Assembly: GCF_916858655.1 (NCBI RefSeq)
Contig: NZ_CAKASL010000001.1
Coordinates: forward strand, 1,488,001 to 1,552,000
DNA length: 64,000 nt
From: Aeromicrobium sp. Leaf350
GTDB lineage: Bacteria > Actinomycetota > Actinomycetes > Propionibacteriales > Nocardioidaceae
Reading direction: 5' to 3'
Shown: positions 34,662 to 43,220 of the stretch, piece after piece
Layout: the number at the start of each line of letters is the position of its first letter
Position numbering within the stretch: position 1 is the stretch's first letter
Notes under the pieces: model-generated
What the model saw: the letters and a program-made list of their open reading frames with translations, nothing else
What the model was told of the DNA's origin: nothing
Databases searched by the model: none
Translations under genes and position numbers: made by a program

Positions 34662-35325
34662 GATTCGTGGTCGAGCGTAGGCCGTGGGCCACGAACCGCA
34701 TCCCGAGCACCGCGAGCACCAGTCCGGCGGCCAGGCCGACGGCATAGGTGACGACCGGTCCGCCCGGCTCCAGGTCCACGGGGAGCGCGGCCAGGACCAA
34801 CGCGTACGCCGACCAGGTCGCGATGACCGCCGAGCTGCACCACAGCACCACGACGACCGGACCCGACCGGCGCGACCAGCGCCCGCCCCACCGGGCACGG
34901 GCATGGGTCAGGAATGCGGTCGCCAGCACCAGCGCCTGGGCCGACAGGCTCGAGTAGACGGTCGCGAACACCCACCCCCGCAGCGGGGAGTCCGCGTCGG
35001 TCGCGGTCAGCGTTCCCTGAGGCAAAGCGACCGCGACGGCGACCACGATCGGCAGCAGCAGGCCGGTCGCGACCCACGCGGGCGGCAGCAGCAGCCACGC
35101 CGGAAGTCGGCGGCGCGATCCGGTCAGCGCCGCCACGAGGATGACGAGCGTCAGGTCCATCGCCAGCGTCGCGGCGTTGAGTCCCCACATCGCCGCACCG
35201 TCGCCGAAGCTCGGGTCGACGATCCCGGTGCGGCCGCCGAGCAGCCAGTGCACCTTGAGCGCGGCATAGGGAAGCGTCACCAGCAGGGCGACGACGGTCA
35301 GGACCGAGGGACGGAGACGAGGCAT
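34606..35325 (-). CDS. Six-helix membrane protein paired with the CarH-like regulator
   Basis: 239 residues with about six hydrophobic segments and an Arg-rich C-terminal tail (ARRTDAGAPRRAGTR). The N-terminal region contains LPYAALKVHWLLGGRTGIVDPSFGD. No family is recognised beyond a multi-pass membrane protein. Its last 56 nt overlap the regulator gene in another frame. Membrane proteins of this style are often next to MerR-family regulators in actinobacteria, but function is unknown. Confidence 0.75.
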   Translation of the reverse strand: MPRLRPSVLTVVALLVTLPYAALKVHWLLGGRTGIVDPSFGDGAAMWGLNAATLAMDLTLVILVAALTGSRRRLPAWLLLPPAWVATGLLLPIVVAVAVALPQGTLTATDADSPLRGWVFATVYSSLSAQALVLATAFLTHARARWGGRWSRRSGPVVVVLWCSSAVIATWSAYALVLAALPVDLEPGGPVVTYAVGLAAGLVLAVLGMRFVAHGLRSTTNHDDARRTDAGAPRRAGTR

Positions 35326-35463
35326 GCCTCCACGCTCGCCTCCCGCGCACCTGCTGGCCATGGGTGACGTCCCCCGTCCGTCCCCGAGACCGACCCTGAC
35401 CGGACGTGCTGGTGCCGGTCACCGGTCGGGCGGCCCGGCGACGCCGCGGATAGTGTCGAGCGC

Positions 35464-35715
35464 ATGGATCCGGTCGGGATGCTCATCTGGGGCGCGGGCC
35501 TCGTGGGCATCGGCGTCCTCCTCGGACTGGCCCACCGCTGGCTGTCGCTCGAGGTGGTCGTGGCCGTGCTCGCGGGGGCCGGATGCCTCGCGATCGGCGT
35601 GATGGGCCGGATGGAGGGCGACGACCTCTCGGTGCGCTGGGCCGCCCTGCCGGTCGCCGCCGGCTCCGTCGTCCTGGCCGTGGCGCTCGTGGGATGGGTG
35701 CGGCGAGCTGCGTGA
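35464..35715 (+). CDS. Small three-helix membrane protein
   Basis: 83 residues with three hydrophobic segments separated by short polar turns (MGRMEGDDLSVRWA). The ATG is supported by TAGTGT ending 7 nt upstream. Divergent from the six-helix membrane gene and convergent with tRNA-Leu. Family not recognised. Confidence 0.7.
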   Translation: MDPVGMLIWGAGLVGIGVLLGLAHRWLSLEVVVAVLAGAGCLAIGVMGRMEGDDLSVRWAALPVAAGSVVLAVALVGWVRRAA

Positions 35716-35737
35716 CTGAGCGCGGCCATCCGGTCCC

Positions 35738-35782
35738 TGAGGTGCGAGCGAGGACCGAGCGAGCCTCGAAGGGCGCTCCTTT
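35738..35782 (+). repeat. TGAGGTGCG repeat, copy C
   Basis: TGAGGTGCGAGCGAGGACCG, then AGCGAGCCTCGAAGGGCG and CTCCTTT. It matches copy B almost throughout. It lies between the small membrane-protein gene and the tRNA-Leu terminator. Confidence 0.75.
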
Positions 35783-35796
35783 GCACATACCGAAGT

Positions 35797-35856
35797 GCGC
35801 ACAGACAACAGATGCCGGGCCCCAAGAACGGGGCCCGGCATCTGTCGTCTGTGCGC
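35797..35856 (-). terminator. Very long hairpin at the 3' end of tRNA-Leu
   Basis: Arms 35797-35823 and 35830-35856 pair at 26 of 27 positions, with a six-base loop. The proximal arm includes the last five bases of the tRNA, so the hairpin competes with the acceptor stem or forms after processing. It would terminate the minus-strand tRNA transcript. Confidence 0.85.
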
Positions 35857-35934
35857 GAGGGGGGATTTGAACCCCCACGCCCTTGCGGACACTGGCACCT
35901 GAAGCCAGCGCGTCTACCATTCCGCCACTCGCGC
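35852..35934 (-). tRNA. tRNA-Leu (CAG)
   Basis: Acceptor GCGCGAG/CTCGCGC, discriminator A, anticodon loop TTCAGGT giving anticodon CAG, long variable arm and GGTTCAAATCC T-arm. CCA is not encoded. It lies beside fhaA, as in many actinobacteria where tRNA-Leu neighbours this operon. Confidence 0.96.
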
Positions 35935-36050
35935 GACATCGTTCGGCGCAGCCGAACGGAGACCGAGTCTAGCACCGGCCCGAGGCGTCACAGACCTGGA
36001 GTCGATACGATCGACGGAGGTGCACGACCTACTTGCGGAAAGGGGGAGAC

Positions 36051-36773
36051 ATGGCCGGAGTTCTTCAGCGGTTCGAGCAGCGGCTCGAGGGCGTCGTCAC
36101 GAGCGCCTTTGCCCGGGCGTTCCGCAGTGCTGTCCAGCCCGTCGAGATCGCTGCAGCCCTGCAGCGCGAGATCGACAACTCCGCACAGATCCTCTCCCGT
36201 GACCGTCGGCTCGTGCCGAACGACTTCACGGTCGAGCTCTCGCCGAGCGATCACGAACGACTCGTCCCGTTCGGTGAGACGCTCACGGGCGAGCTCAGCA
36301 CCCTGGTGCGCGAGCACGTCCACGAGCAGCGCTACACGCTCGCCGGTGGCCTGACGATCGAGTTCGTCCAGGCCCCCGAGCTCGGCACCGGCCGCTTCCG
36401 CGTCCGCAGCCGCACCAACGCGTCCGTCCGCCCTGCGGCCGGCGCCAAGATGAGCGACTCGGCCGCCCGCCGCGCCGAGGCCTACCTCGAGATCGGCGGA
36501 CAGCGCCACCCCCTGACCCCGCCCGGCCTGGTCATCGGCCGCGGCTCGGAGTCGGACCTGCGCATCGACGACCCGGGCATCTCGAGGCGGCACTGCGAGC
36601 TGCGCATCCACGACACGGGTGAGACGGTGCAGATCACCGTGGCCGACCTCGGCTCCACCAACGGTGTCGTCCTCAACGGTCACCGCGTCTCGTCGGCGAC
36701 CGTCCCCGACGGGTCGGAGATCCGGCTCGGCAACACCACCGTCGTGGTCCGACTCTCGGAGCGTGAAGCCTGA
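36051..36773 (+). CDS. fhaA: FhaA: DUF3662 and FHA domain protein
   Basis: 240 residues. The N-terminal DUF3662 domain (about 5-125: FEQRLEGVVTSAFARAFRSAVQPVEIAAAL) is followed by a linker and a C-terminal FHA domain (about 150-240) with VIGRGSESDLRIDDPGISRRHCEL and DLGSTNGV, the phosphothreonine-binding Gly-Arg, Ser-x-x-His and Asn-Gly residues. It binds phosphorylated partners of the PknB system in cell-wall control. AGGGGGAG precedes the ATG. Its stop shares one base with the fhaB start. Confidence 0.95.
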   Translation: MAGVLQRFEQRLEGVVTSAFARAFRSAVQPVEIAAALQREIDNSAQILSRDRRLVPNDFTVELSPSDHERLVPFGETLTGELSTLVREHVHEQRYTLAGGLTIEFVQAPELGTGRFRVRSRTNASVRPAAGAKMSDSAARRAEAYLEIGGQRHPLTPPGLVIGRGSESDLRIDDPGISRRHCELRIHDTGETVQITVADLGSTNGVVLNGHRVSSATVPDGSEIRLGNTTVVVRLSEREA

Positions 36774-37264
36774 TGTCGGAGCTGACCCTGACCCTCATCA
36801 AGCTCGGCTTCCTCGCCGTGCTCTGGATCTTCGTGCTCTCGGCGGTCTCGGTCATCCGCACCGACATCTTCGGCACCAAGGCACCCGAGACGCCCGAGGC
36901 CCGCGTCGCGCCCCGCACGGCGCGGCCCACCCCCAAGCCGAAGGCCGCCAAGACGCGCCGCCCGCAGCGCGGCAAGGCGAGCCTGCTCTACGTGGTCGAC
37001 GGTCCCAATGCCGGCCAGAGCGTCCCGCTGGGTGACCAGCCGATCCTGCTCGGCCGCGGCACCGACGCCGCCATCCGCCTCGACGACGACTACGTCTCGA
37101 CCCGCCACGCGCGGTTCGCGACCAACGGCGCGGAGTGGTTCGTGGAGGACGTCGGCTCGACCAACGGCACCTTCATCGGCAGCCAGCGCGTCACGAGCCC
37201 CGTGGCGATCACGCTGGGCGTGCAGGTCCGCATGGGCAAGACCATCGTCGAGCTGCGGAAGTGA
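36773..37264 (+). CDS. fhaB: FhaB/FipA: membrane-anchored FHA protein
   Basis: 163 residues. An N-terminal membrane anchor (LGFLAVLWIFVLSAVSVI), a basic Pro/Lys-rich linker, then an FHA domain with LLGRGTDAAIRLDDDYVSTRHARF and DVGSTNGTFI. A regulatory partner of PknB and the divisome. ATG overlaps the fhaA stop by 1 nt and its stop overlaps pstP by 4 nt, indicating tight coupling. Confidence 0.95.
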   Translation: MSELTLTLIKLGFLAVLWIFVLSAVSVIRTDIFGTKAPETPEARVAPRTARPTPKPKAAKTRRPQRGKASLLYVVDGPNAGQSVPLGDQPILLGRGTDAAIRLDDDYVSTRHARFATNGAEWFVEDVGSTNGTFIGSQRVTSPVAITLGVQVRMGKTIVELRK

Positions 37265-38562
37265 CGGCCGCCGTGTCGAACACTGGCCTCGCGCTGCGCT
37301 ACACCGCGCTCACCGACGTCGGCCTGCGCCGGTCGAACAACCAGGACTCGGGCTACGCCAGCTCGCACCTGCTGCTGCTCGCCGACGGCATGGGCGGCGC
37401 CGCCGCCGGTGACCTCGCCTCGTCCGAGGCGGTCACGATCATCCGCGCGGTCGACGACGACCGTGGCGGCGACGCGCTGACGCACCTCAACGACGCCGTC
37501 GACGCCGCCAACCGCCGCCTCGGCGACCTCATCCAGGCCGACCCCGCCGTCGAGGGCATGGGCACCACGATCGAGGCGATGCTGTGGGACGGCGAGAAGT
37601 TCGCGGTCGGCCACGTCGGCGACTCCCGGGCCTACCGGCTGCGCGAGGGGCGGCTCACCCAGCTCAGCGCCGACCACACGTTCGTGCAGAGCCTGGTCGA
37701 CGAGGGCCGCATCACCCGTGAGGAGGCCCGCCACCACCCGCATCGCTCGCTGCTGCTGCGAGCCATGCTCGGTCGTGACGACTTCGAGGCCGACTACTCC
37801 TGGCTGCAGCCCCAGCTCGGCGACCGCTACCTGCTGTGCAGCGACGGCCTCTCCGACATGGTCGAGGACGAGGCGATCACGAGGGCCCTCGCCTCGGCGT
37901 CGATCGACGTCGCCGCGACCGAGCTCGTGCGCCTGGCCCTGGAGGGTGGCGGCGCCGACAACGTCACCGTCGTGATCGGCGAGATGGTCGCGGCCGACAC
38001 CCTCGACGAGGAGTCCGAGCTCGCGTGCGCCGACGGCGTCCCGCAGCTCGTCGGCGCCGCCGCCGAGTCGCCGCAGCCCCGTCGCGGCGCCACGGTCGAC
38101 GTGCACGACTCCACCGCCAGCTTCTCGGCCGACCCCGAGGAGCTGCGCTACGCACCGCTGGCCCCCTCGCGCTGGCGCTTCGCCCGCTGGGGCGCCGCAC
38201 TCGTGGTGCTCCTGGTCGCCGTCGGCGCCGCCGGTTGGTACGCCTACCAGTGGACACAGGACCAGTACTTCGTCAGCGAGAGCGACGGCAGCGTGGCGAT
38301 CTACCGTGGCGTCGACGCCGACCTGCCCTTCATCACGCTCCGCCACCTGGAGTCCACCTCCGACGTCGAGGTCGACTCCCTGCCCTCGTTCCAGCAGGGT
38401 CAGATCCGCGACGGCATCGAGGCCACCGACCTGGCCGACGCCGAGCAGATCGTGCGCGACCTCCGGGAGGACGTCGTGCCCGACCCGACCACCACGCCGA
38501 CCCCGACCCCGGCCGTCCCCACCGAGACCCCGCTCGCGCCCGGGACGACGGTGGCCCCGTGA
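37261..38562 (+). CDS. pstP: PstP: PP2C-type Ser/Thr protein phosphatase
   Basis: 433 residues. The PP2C metal motifs DVGLRRSNNQDSG, LLADGMGGAAAGD, LCSDGLSDMV and GADNVTVVIGE are intact. A single transmembrane helix near residue 320 (GAALVVLLVAVGAAGWYAY) is followed by an extracellular domain ending in a Thr/Pro tail. It reverses PknB phosphorylation. The GTG start overlaps the fhaB stop (GTGA). Confidence 0.95.
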   Translation: MTAAVSNTGLALRYTALTDVGLRRSNNQDSGYASSHLLLLADGMGGAAAGDLASSEAVTIIRAVDDDRGGDALTHLNDAVDAANRRLGDLIQADPAVEGMGTTIEAMLWDGEKFAVGHVGDSRAYRLREGRLTQLSADHTFVQSLVDEGRITREEARHHPHRSLLLRAMLGRDDFEADYSWLQPQLGDRYLLCSDGLSDMVEDEAITRALASASIDVAATELVRLALEGGGADNVTVVIGEMVAADTLDEESELACADGVPQLVGAAAESPQPRRGATVDVHDSTASFSADPEELRYAPLAPSRWRFARWGAALVVLLVAVGAAGWYAYQWTQDQYFVSESDGSVAIYRGVDADLPFITLRHLESTSDVEVDSLPSFQQGQIRDGIEATDLADAEQIVRDLREDVVPDPTTTPTPTPAVPTETPLAPGTTVAP

Positions 38563-39944
38563 GCAGCTCCGTGAGCAGCGAGGCCACCTGGGTCCCCCGC
38601 AAGCGCCGCGGGGCCGAGCTCGTCCTGACGGTCATGGCCGTCGGCCTGGCGATCTTCGCCTACTGCGCCGTCGGGCTCGGCGCCGAGGGTCGCGTGCCCG
38701 CCGGCGTCGTCGGTCTCTCCGTCACGCTCATCGCCGTCGCCGTGGCGGCCAACCTCCTGATCCGGCGGTTCGCCCCGTACGCCGACCCGGTGCTGCTGCC
38801 GCTCGTGCTGTGCCTCAACGGCCTCGGACTCGCGATGATCTACCGCATCGACCTGGGCTACGAGGAGCGCCGCGACAGCTGGGCGTCCCTCGCGCCGAAC
38901 CAGCTCATGTGGACCGCGCTCGGCCTCGTCGCGTTCGCGATCGTGCTGCTGGTCATCCGCGACCATCGCCGACTGCAGACGCTGACGTACAGCTTCGGCC
39001 TCGCGGCCGTCGTGCTGCTGATCCTCCCGCTCGTGCCGGGCATCGGCGAGAACATCCGCGGCGCCCGCATCTGGATCTCGCTCGGACCGTTCAGCTTCCA
39101 GCCCGGCGAGGCCGCCAAGATCTGCCTGGCCATCTTCTTCGCCGGCTACCTTGCCGAGAAGCGCGAGGCCCTGGCGCTCGCCGGACGCCGCGTCATCGGC
39201 ATCGACCTGCCCCGCGGTCGCGACCTCGGGCCCATCATCGCGGCCTGGCTCGTCAGCATCGGCGTGCTGGTGCTGCAGCGCGACCTCGGCTCGTCGCTGC
39301 TGTTCTTCGGCCTGTTCGTGGTGCTGCTCTTCATCGCGACCGAGCGCCCCGGCTGGATCTTCGTCGGCGGCCTGCTCTTCGTGCTCGGGGCGTGGTTCGG
39401 CTACCTGCAGTTCGGTCACGTCCGGGCGCGGTTCGACGTCTGGCTGCACCCCTTCGACAACCCCGACCAGAACTTCCAGGTCATCAGTGCGCTGTACGGA
39501 CTCGCCCACGGCGGGCTGCTCGGGCGCGGCTGGGGGCAGGGCAGCCCCGAGATCACCCCGTTCGGCTACTCCGACTTCATCGCCGCCTCGATGGGCGAGG
39601 AGCTCGGCCTGACCGGGCTCATGGCGATCCTGCTGATCTACGGGCTCATCGTCGAGCGCGGCCTCCGCATCTCGCTGACGTGCCGCGACGCCTTCGGCAA
39701 GCTGCTCGCCGCGGGCCTGGCGATCTCGCTCGCGCTGCAGGTCTTCGTCGTGATCGGCGGCGTCACCCGCCTGATCCCCCTGACGGGCCTCACCACACCG
39801 TTCCTGTCACAAGGCGGGTCGTCGATCGTCATGAACTGGGCGATCATCGCGATCCTGCTGCGCATCAGTGACCAGACCCGTCGCCCGGCGCCCGCCGTGC
39901 AGACCGTCGGCGAGGACGAGGCGACGCAGGTGGTGAAGCTGTGA
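38559..39944 (+). CDS. rodA: RodA/FtsW-type SEDS glycosyltransferase
   Basis: 461 residues, about ten or more transmembrane segments. The SEDS motifs include GARIWISLGPFSFQPGEAAK, LQRDLGSSLLFFGLFV with the conserved Asp, FAQ-like ALYGLAHGGLLGRGWGQG and the final GGSSIVMNWAIIAILLRIS. It polymerises lipid II together with the partner PbpA encoded next, with which it overlaps (GTGA). Confidence 0.95.
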   Translation: MSSSVSSEATWVPRKRRGAELVLTVMAVGLAIFAYCAVGLGAEGRVPAGVVGLSVTLIAVAVAANLLIRRFAPYADPVLLPLVLCLNGLGLAMIYRIDLGYEERRDSWASLAPNQLMWTALGLVAFAIVLLVIRDHRRLQTLTYSFGLAAVVLLILPLVPGIGENIRGARIWISLGPFSFQPGEAAKICLAIFFAGYLAEKREALALAGRRVIGIDLPRGRDLGPIIAAWLVSIGVLVLQRDLGSSLLFFGLFVVLLFIATERPGWIFVGGLLFVLGAWFGYLQFGHVRARFDVWLHPFDNPDQNFQVISALYGLAHGGLLGRGWGQGSPEITPFGYSDFIAASMGEELGLTGLMAILLIYGLIVERGLRISLTCRDAFGKLLAAGLAISLALQVFVVIGGVTRLIPLTGLTTPFLSQGGSSIVMNWAIIAILLRISDQTRRPAPAVQTVGEDEATQVVKL

Positions 39945-41410
39945 ACACCCCCATCCGACGGCTCGCCGTCGCCTGCCTGGTGCTGTTCGTGGCCCTCATG
40001 GGCAACGCGACCTACGTGCAGTACGTGCAGGCCGGCGACCTCAACGCCAAGTCGAACAACAAGCGCGTCATCGACGACGAGTACGCGCGCGAGCGCGGCG
40101 CGATCCTCGTCGGCGGCGAGCCGGTCGCCGAGAGCGTCCCGTCCGACGACCAGTTCGAGTTCCTGCGCACCTACCCGAACGGTCCGCTGTACGCGCACCT
40201 CACCGGGTTCTTCTCCTACACGTACGGGCGCTCGGCGATCGAGGACACCGAGAACCCGCTCTTGTCGGGCAGCGACAACCGCCTCTTCGTCAACCGCGTC
40301 GTCGACCTGATCGCCAACAAGCAGCCCAAGGGCGGCAGCGTCGAGCTGACCATCGACGGCGCGGGCCAGCAGACCGCGGCCGCGGCCCTTGCCGCGCTGC
40401 CTCCGGGCACGAAGGGCTCGGTCGTCGCGCTCGACCCCACGACCGGTGCGGTGCTGACGATGGTCTCGCAGCCGTCGTACGACCCGAACGCCCTGGCCTC
40501 GCACGACTTCCCGGCCGTCAACCAGGCCTGGCAGACGCTCAACGACGACCCGGCCAACCCCCTCCTCAACCGGGCCACGCAGGAGATCCAGCCGCCCGGT
40601 TCGACGTTCAAGCTCGTCACCGCGTCAGCGGCGCTCGAGACGCTCGACCTGAACCCGGGCTCGGTCGTCCAGGGCGGCTCCGAGCTGGCCTTCCCCGGCA
40701 TCGAGTACACGCTGCCGAACTCCGGCGGCGGCAACTGCGGCGGCGACCAGATCACGCTCGAGCGGGCCCTCAACGTCTCCTGCAACGTCTCGTTCGGCTC
40801 GCTCGCCACGCAGATCGGTCAGGGCGCGCTCGACGAGCAGGCCGCGAAGTTCGGCTTCGGCGACCGCGTCATCGAGAGCATCGCGTCGAACGCCAGCCGC
40901 TTCACGACCGAGGGCACCGAGCTCGAGCTGCCGCAGCTCGCGCAGACCGGCATCGGCCAGTACGAGGTCGCGGCCACCCCGCTGCAGATGGCCATGGTCG
41001 CCGCGGGCATCGCCAACGACGGCGTCGTGATGCAGCCCTACGTCGTGCAGACCGTCCGCGATCCCAGCCTGCGCGTCCTCGACGACGCGGGTGACGGCGA
41101 GGAGTACAGCACCGCGCTGACCCCCGATCACGCCACGATGATGCAGCAGATGATGATCAGCACCGTGCAGAGCGGCACCGCGTCGTCGGCCCGCATCAAC
41201 GGCGTCGAGGTCGGCGGCAAGACCGGCACGGCCCAGCGCGGCAACGGACTCCCGAACCTGGCGTGGTTCGCCTCGTTCGCGACGTCCGGGGACCAGCAGG
41301 TCGCCGTCGCGGTCATGGTCGAGTCCGCGGAGGCCACCGACGACATCTCGGGCGGCCGCCTCGCCGGCCCCATCGCCCGGTCGGTCATGGAGGCGTTGCT
41401 CGCGCCATGA
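39941..41410 (+). CDS. pbpA: PbpA: class B penicillin-binding protein
   Basis: 489 residues. A short N-terminal anchor (LAVACLVLFVALMGNATYV) and pedestal precede the transpeptidase domain with PPGSTFKLVT (active-site Ser), NVSCNVSF (SxN) and GGKTGTAQR. It cross-links septal or elongation peptidoglycan with the RodA partner. Length and position match the actinobacterial PbpA locus. Confidence 0.95.
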   Translation: MNTPIRRLAVACLVLFVALMGNATYVQYVQAGDLNAKSNNKRVIDDEYARERGAILVGGEPVAESVPSDDQFEFLRTYPNGPLYAHLTGFFSYTYGRSAIEDTENPLLSGSDNRLFVNRVVDLIANKQPKGGSVELTIDGAGQQTAAAALAALPPGTKGSVVALDPTTGAVLTMVSQPSYDPNALASHDFPAVNQAWQTLNDDPANPLLNRATQEIQPPGSTFKLVTASAALETLDLNPGSVVQGGSELAFPGIEYTLPNSGGGNCGGDQITLERALNVSCNVSFGSLATQIGQGALDEQAAKFGFGDRVIESIASNASRFTTEGTELELPQLAQTGIGQYEVAATPLQMAMVAAGIANDGVVMQPYVVQTVRDPSLRVLDDAGDGEEYSTALTPDHATMMQQMMISTVQSGTASSARINGVEVGGKTGTAQRGNGLPNLAWFASFATSGDQQVAVAVMVESAEATDDISGGRLAGPIARSVMEALLAP

Positions 41411-41474
41411 CCCCACCACTTCGTGACCTCGTGGCTTCGGCCCGAATCGCCCTCGACTTTGGGAGAGTGTCCTC

Positions 41475-43187
41475 ATGACGGATTCCGACAGCTCGGCCCT
41501 GCTCGGCGGCCGCTACCAGCTCGGTGACGTGCTGGGCCGCGGCGGCATGGCCGACGTCCGGATCGGCCAGGACCTCCGCCTCGGGCGCACGGTCGCGGTC
41601 AAGCAGCTGCGACCCGACCTGGCCTCGGACCCCACCTTCCAGGAGCGGTTCCGTCGTGAGGCGCAGTCGGCCGCCGCGCTCAACCACCCCTCGATCGTCG
41701 CGGTCTACGACACGGGCGAGGCCCCGAACGAGCAGGGCACCTCGATCCCCTACATCGTGATGGAGCGGGTCGAGGGCCAGACCCTGCGCGAGGTCCTGCG
41801 CGACGGGCGCAAGATCCTGCCCGAGCGCGCGATGACGATCACCGCCGACATCCTGGCGGCGCTCGACTACAGCCACCGCTCCGGCATCATCCACCGCGAC
41901 ATCAAGCCCGCGAACGTCATGCTGACGCCGTCGGGCCAGGTCAAGGTCATGGACTTCGGCATCGCCCGGGCCATCGCCGACGCCTCGTCCGCGATGACGC
42001 AGACCGCGGCCGTCATCGGCACGGCGCAGTACCTCTCGCCCGAGCAGGCGCGCGGCGAGACCGTCGACGCCCGCAGCGACATCTACTCGACGGGCTGCCT
42101 GCTCTACGAGCTCCTCACGGGTCGCCCGCCGTTCGTCGGCGACAGCCCTGTGTCGGTCGCGTACCAGCACGTCCGCGAGGAGGCGCGACCCCCGTCGCAG
42201 CTCAACCCCGACGTCTCCATGTCGATCGACCACATCGTCGCCAAGTCGCTGGCCAAGCGGGTCGACGACCGCTACCAGTCGGCCGGCGACATGCGCCGCG
42301 ACATCGAGCGAGCCATCGCCGGCCAGCGGGTCGACGCACCCACCACGACCGTGCCGCCCGTCGGCGCCACGCAGGTCGCTCCGGCCGTCGCCGCACCGCG
42401 CGAGCCGGGCGCTCGCCGTGCCGTCGACGAGGACGAGTCGGGCGGCAAGGGCAAGTGGTGGGCCATCGGCGCGCTCGTCGTGCTGCTGCTCGCCGGCGCC
42501 GCGTTCGGCATCTGGAAGCTCACCGAGCCCGAACCGGCCGCCACCCCGACCGTCGAGATCCCCGACACGGCGGGGCAGACCGTCGACGCCGCCACGGGCC
42601 GCCTCACCGAGGCCGGTCTGACCGTCTCGGCCGAGCCGCAGGAGCGGGCCGACGCCACCGTGCCGGCCGGCCAGGTCATCGGTACCGACCCGGAGGCCGG
42701 CGAGACGGTCGACGAGGGCACCGAGGTGACGCTGATCGTCAGCACCGGGCCCGAACCCTTCGACATGCCGGACGTCCGCGACCTCACCTACGACCAGGCC
42801 GCCGCCAACCTGCAGGCCCAGGGGCTCCAGGTCACACGCGAGGACCGCGACTCCGAGCAGCAGAAGGACACCGTCATCCAGTCGAACCCGCCCGCCGGCA
42901 CCTCCGTGCTGCCGGGGCAGACCGTGACGCTCATCGTGTCGAAGGGTCAGATCCAGGTGCCCGACGTGACGGGCATGGACGTCGCCACGGCGATCTCGAC
43001 GCTGACGACCGCCGGGTTCGACCCGGCGAAGATCGCCCAGCAGACCGAGGCCACGCTGACCGATCCGCCCGGAACCGTGCTCGAGCAGTCGCTCAGCCCG
43101 GGCAGCCGGGTCTCGCCCGACTCCTCGATCGCCCTGACCGTCGCGGCGGCGGTCGGTGACCCGGGCACCGACACCGACGCAGGCTGA
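41475..43187 (+). CDS. pknB: PknB: PASTA-domain Ser/Thr protein kinase
   Basis: 570 residues. Kinase domain (about 12-280): LGRGGMADVRIG, catalytic HRDIKPANVML, activation DFGIARA and GTAQYLSPEQ. One transmembrane helix (about residue 335) is followed by three PASTA repeats that sense peptidoglycan fragments, fewer than the usual four of mycobacterial PknB. It is the only kinase here; the pknA usually next to it is absent. A 64-nt gap separates it from pbpA. Confidence 0.95.
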   Translation: MTDSDSSALLGGRYQLGDVLGRGGMADVRIGQDLRLGRTVAVKQLRPDLASDPTFQERFRREAQSAAALNHPSIVAVYDTGEAPNEQGTSIPYIVMERVEGQTLREVLRDGRKILPERAMTITADILAALDYSHRSGIIHRDIKPANVMLTPSGQVKVMDFGIARAIADASSAMTQTAAVIGTAQYLSPEQARGETVDARSDIYSTGCLLYELLTGRPPFVGDSPVSVAYQHVREEARPPSQLNPDVSMSIDHIVAKSLAKRVDDRYQSAGDMRRDIERAIAGQRVDAPTTTVPPVGATQVAPAVAAPREPGARRAVDEDESGGKGKWWAIGALVVLLLAGAAFGIWKLTEPEPAATPTVEIPDTAGQTVDAATGRLTEAGLTVSAEPQERADATVPAGQVIGTDPEAGETVDEGTEVTLIVSTGPEPFDMPDVRDLTYDQAAANLQAQGLQVTREDRDSEQQKDTVIQSNPPAGTSVLPGQTVTLIVSKGQIQVPDVTGMDVATAISTLTTAGFDPAKIAQQTEATLTDPPGTVLEQSLSPGSRVSPDSSIALTVAAAVGDPGTDTDAG

Positions 43188-43188
43188 C

Positions 43189-43206
43189 CCCAGCCGTCCG
43201 GCTGGG
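43189..43206. terminator. Hairpin between pknB and DUF881 genes
   Basis: CCCAGCC (43189-43195) pairs with GGCTGGG (43200-43206) around GTCC, immediately after the pknB stop codon and before the converging DUF881 gene. Confidence 0.7.
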
Positions 43207-43220
43207 CGCGACGCCCGTGC

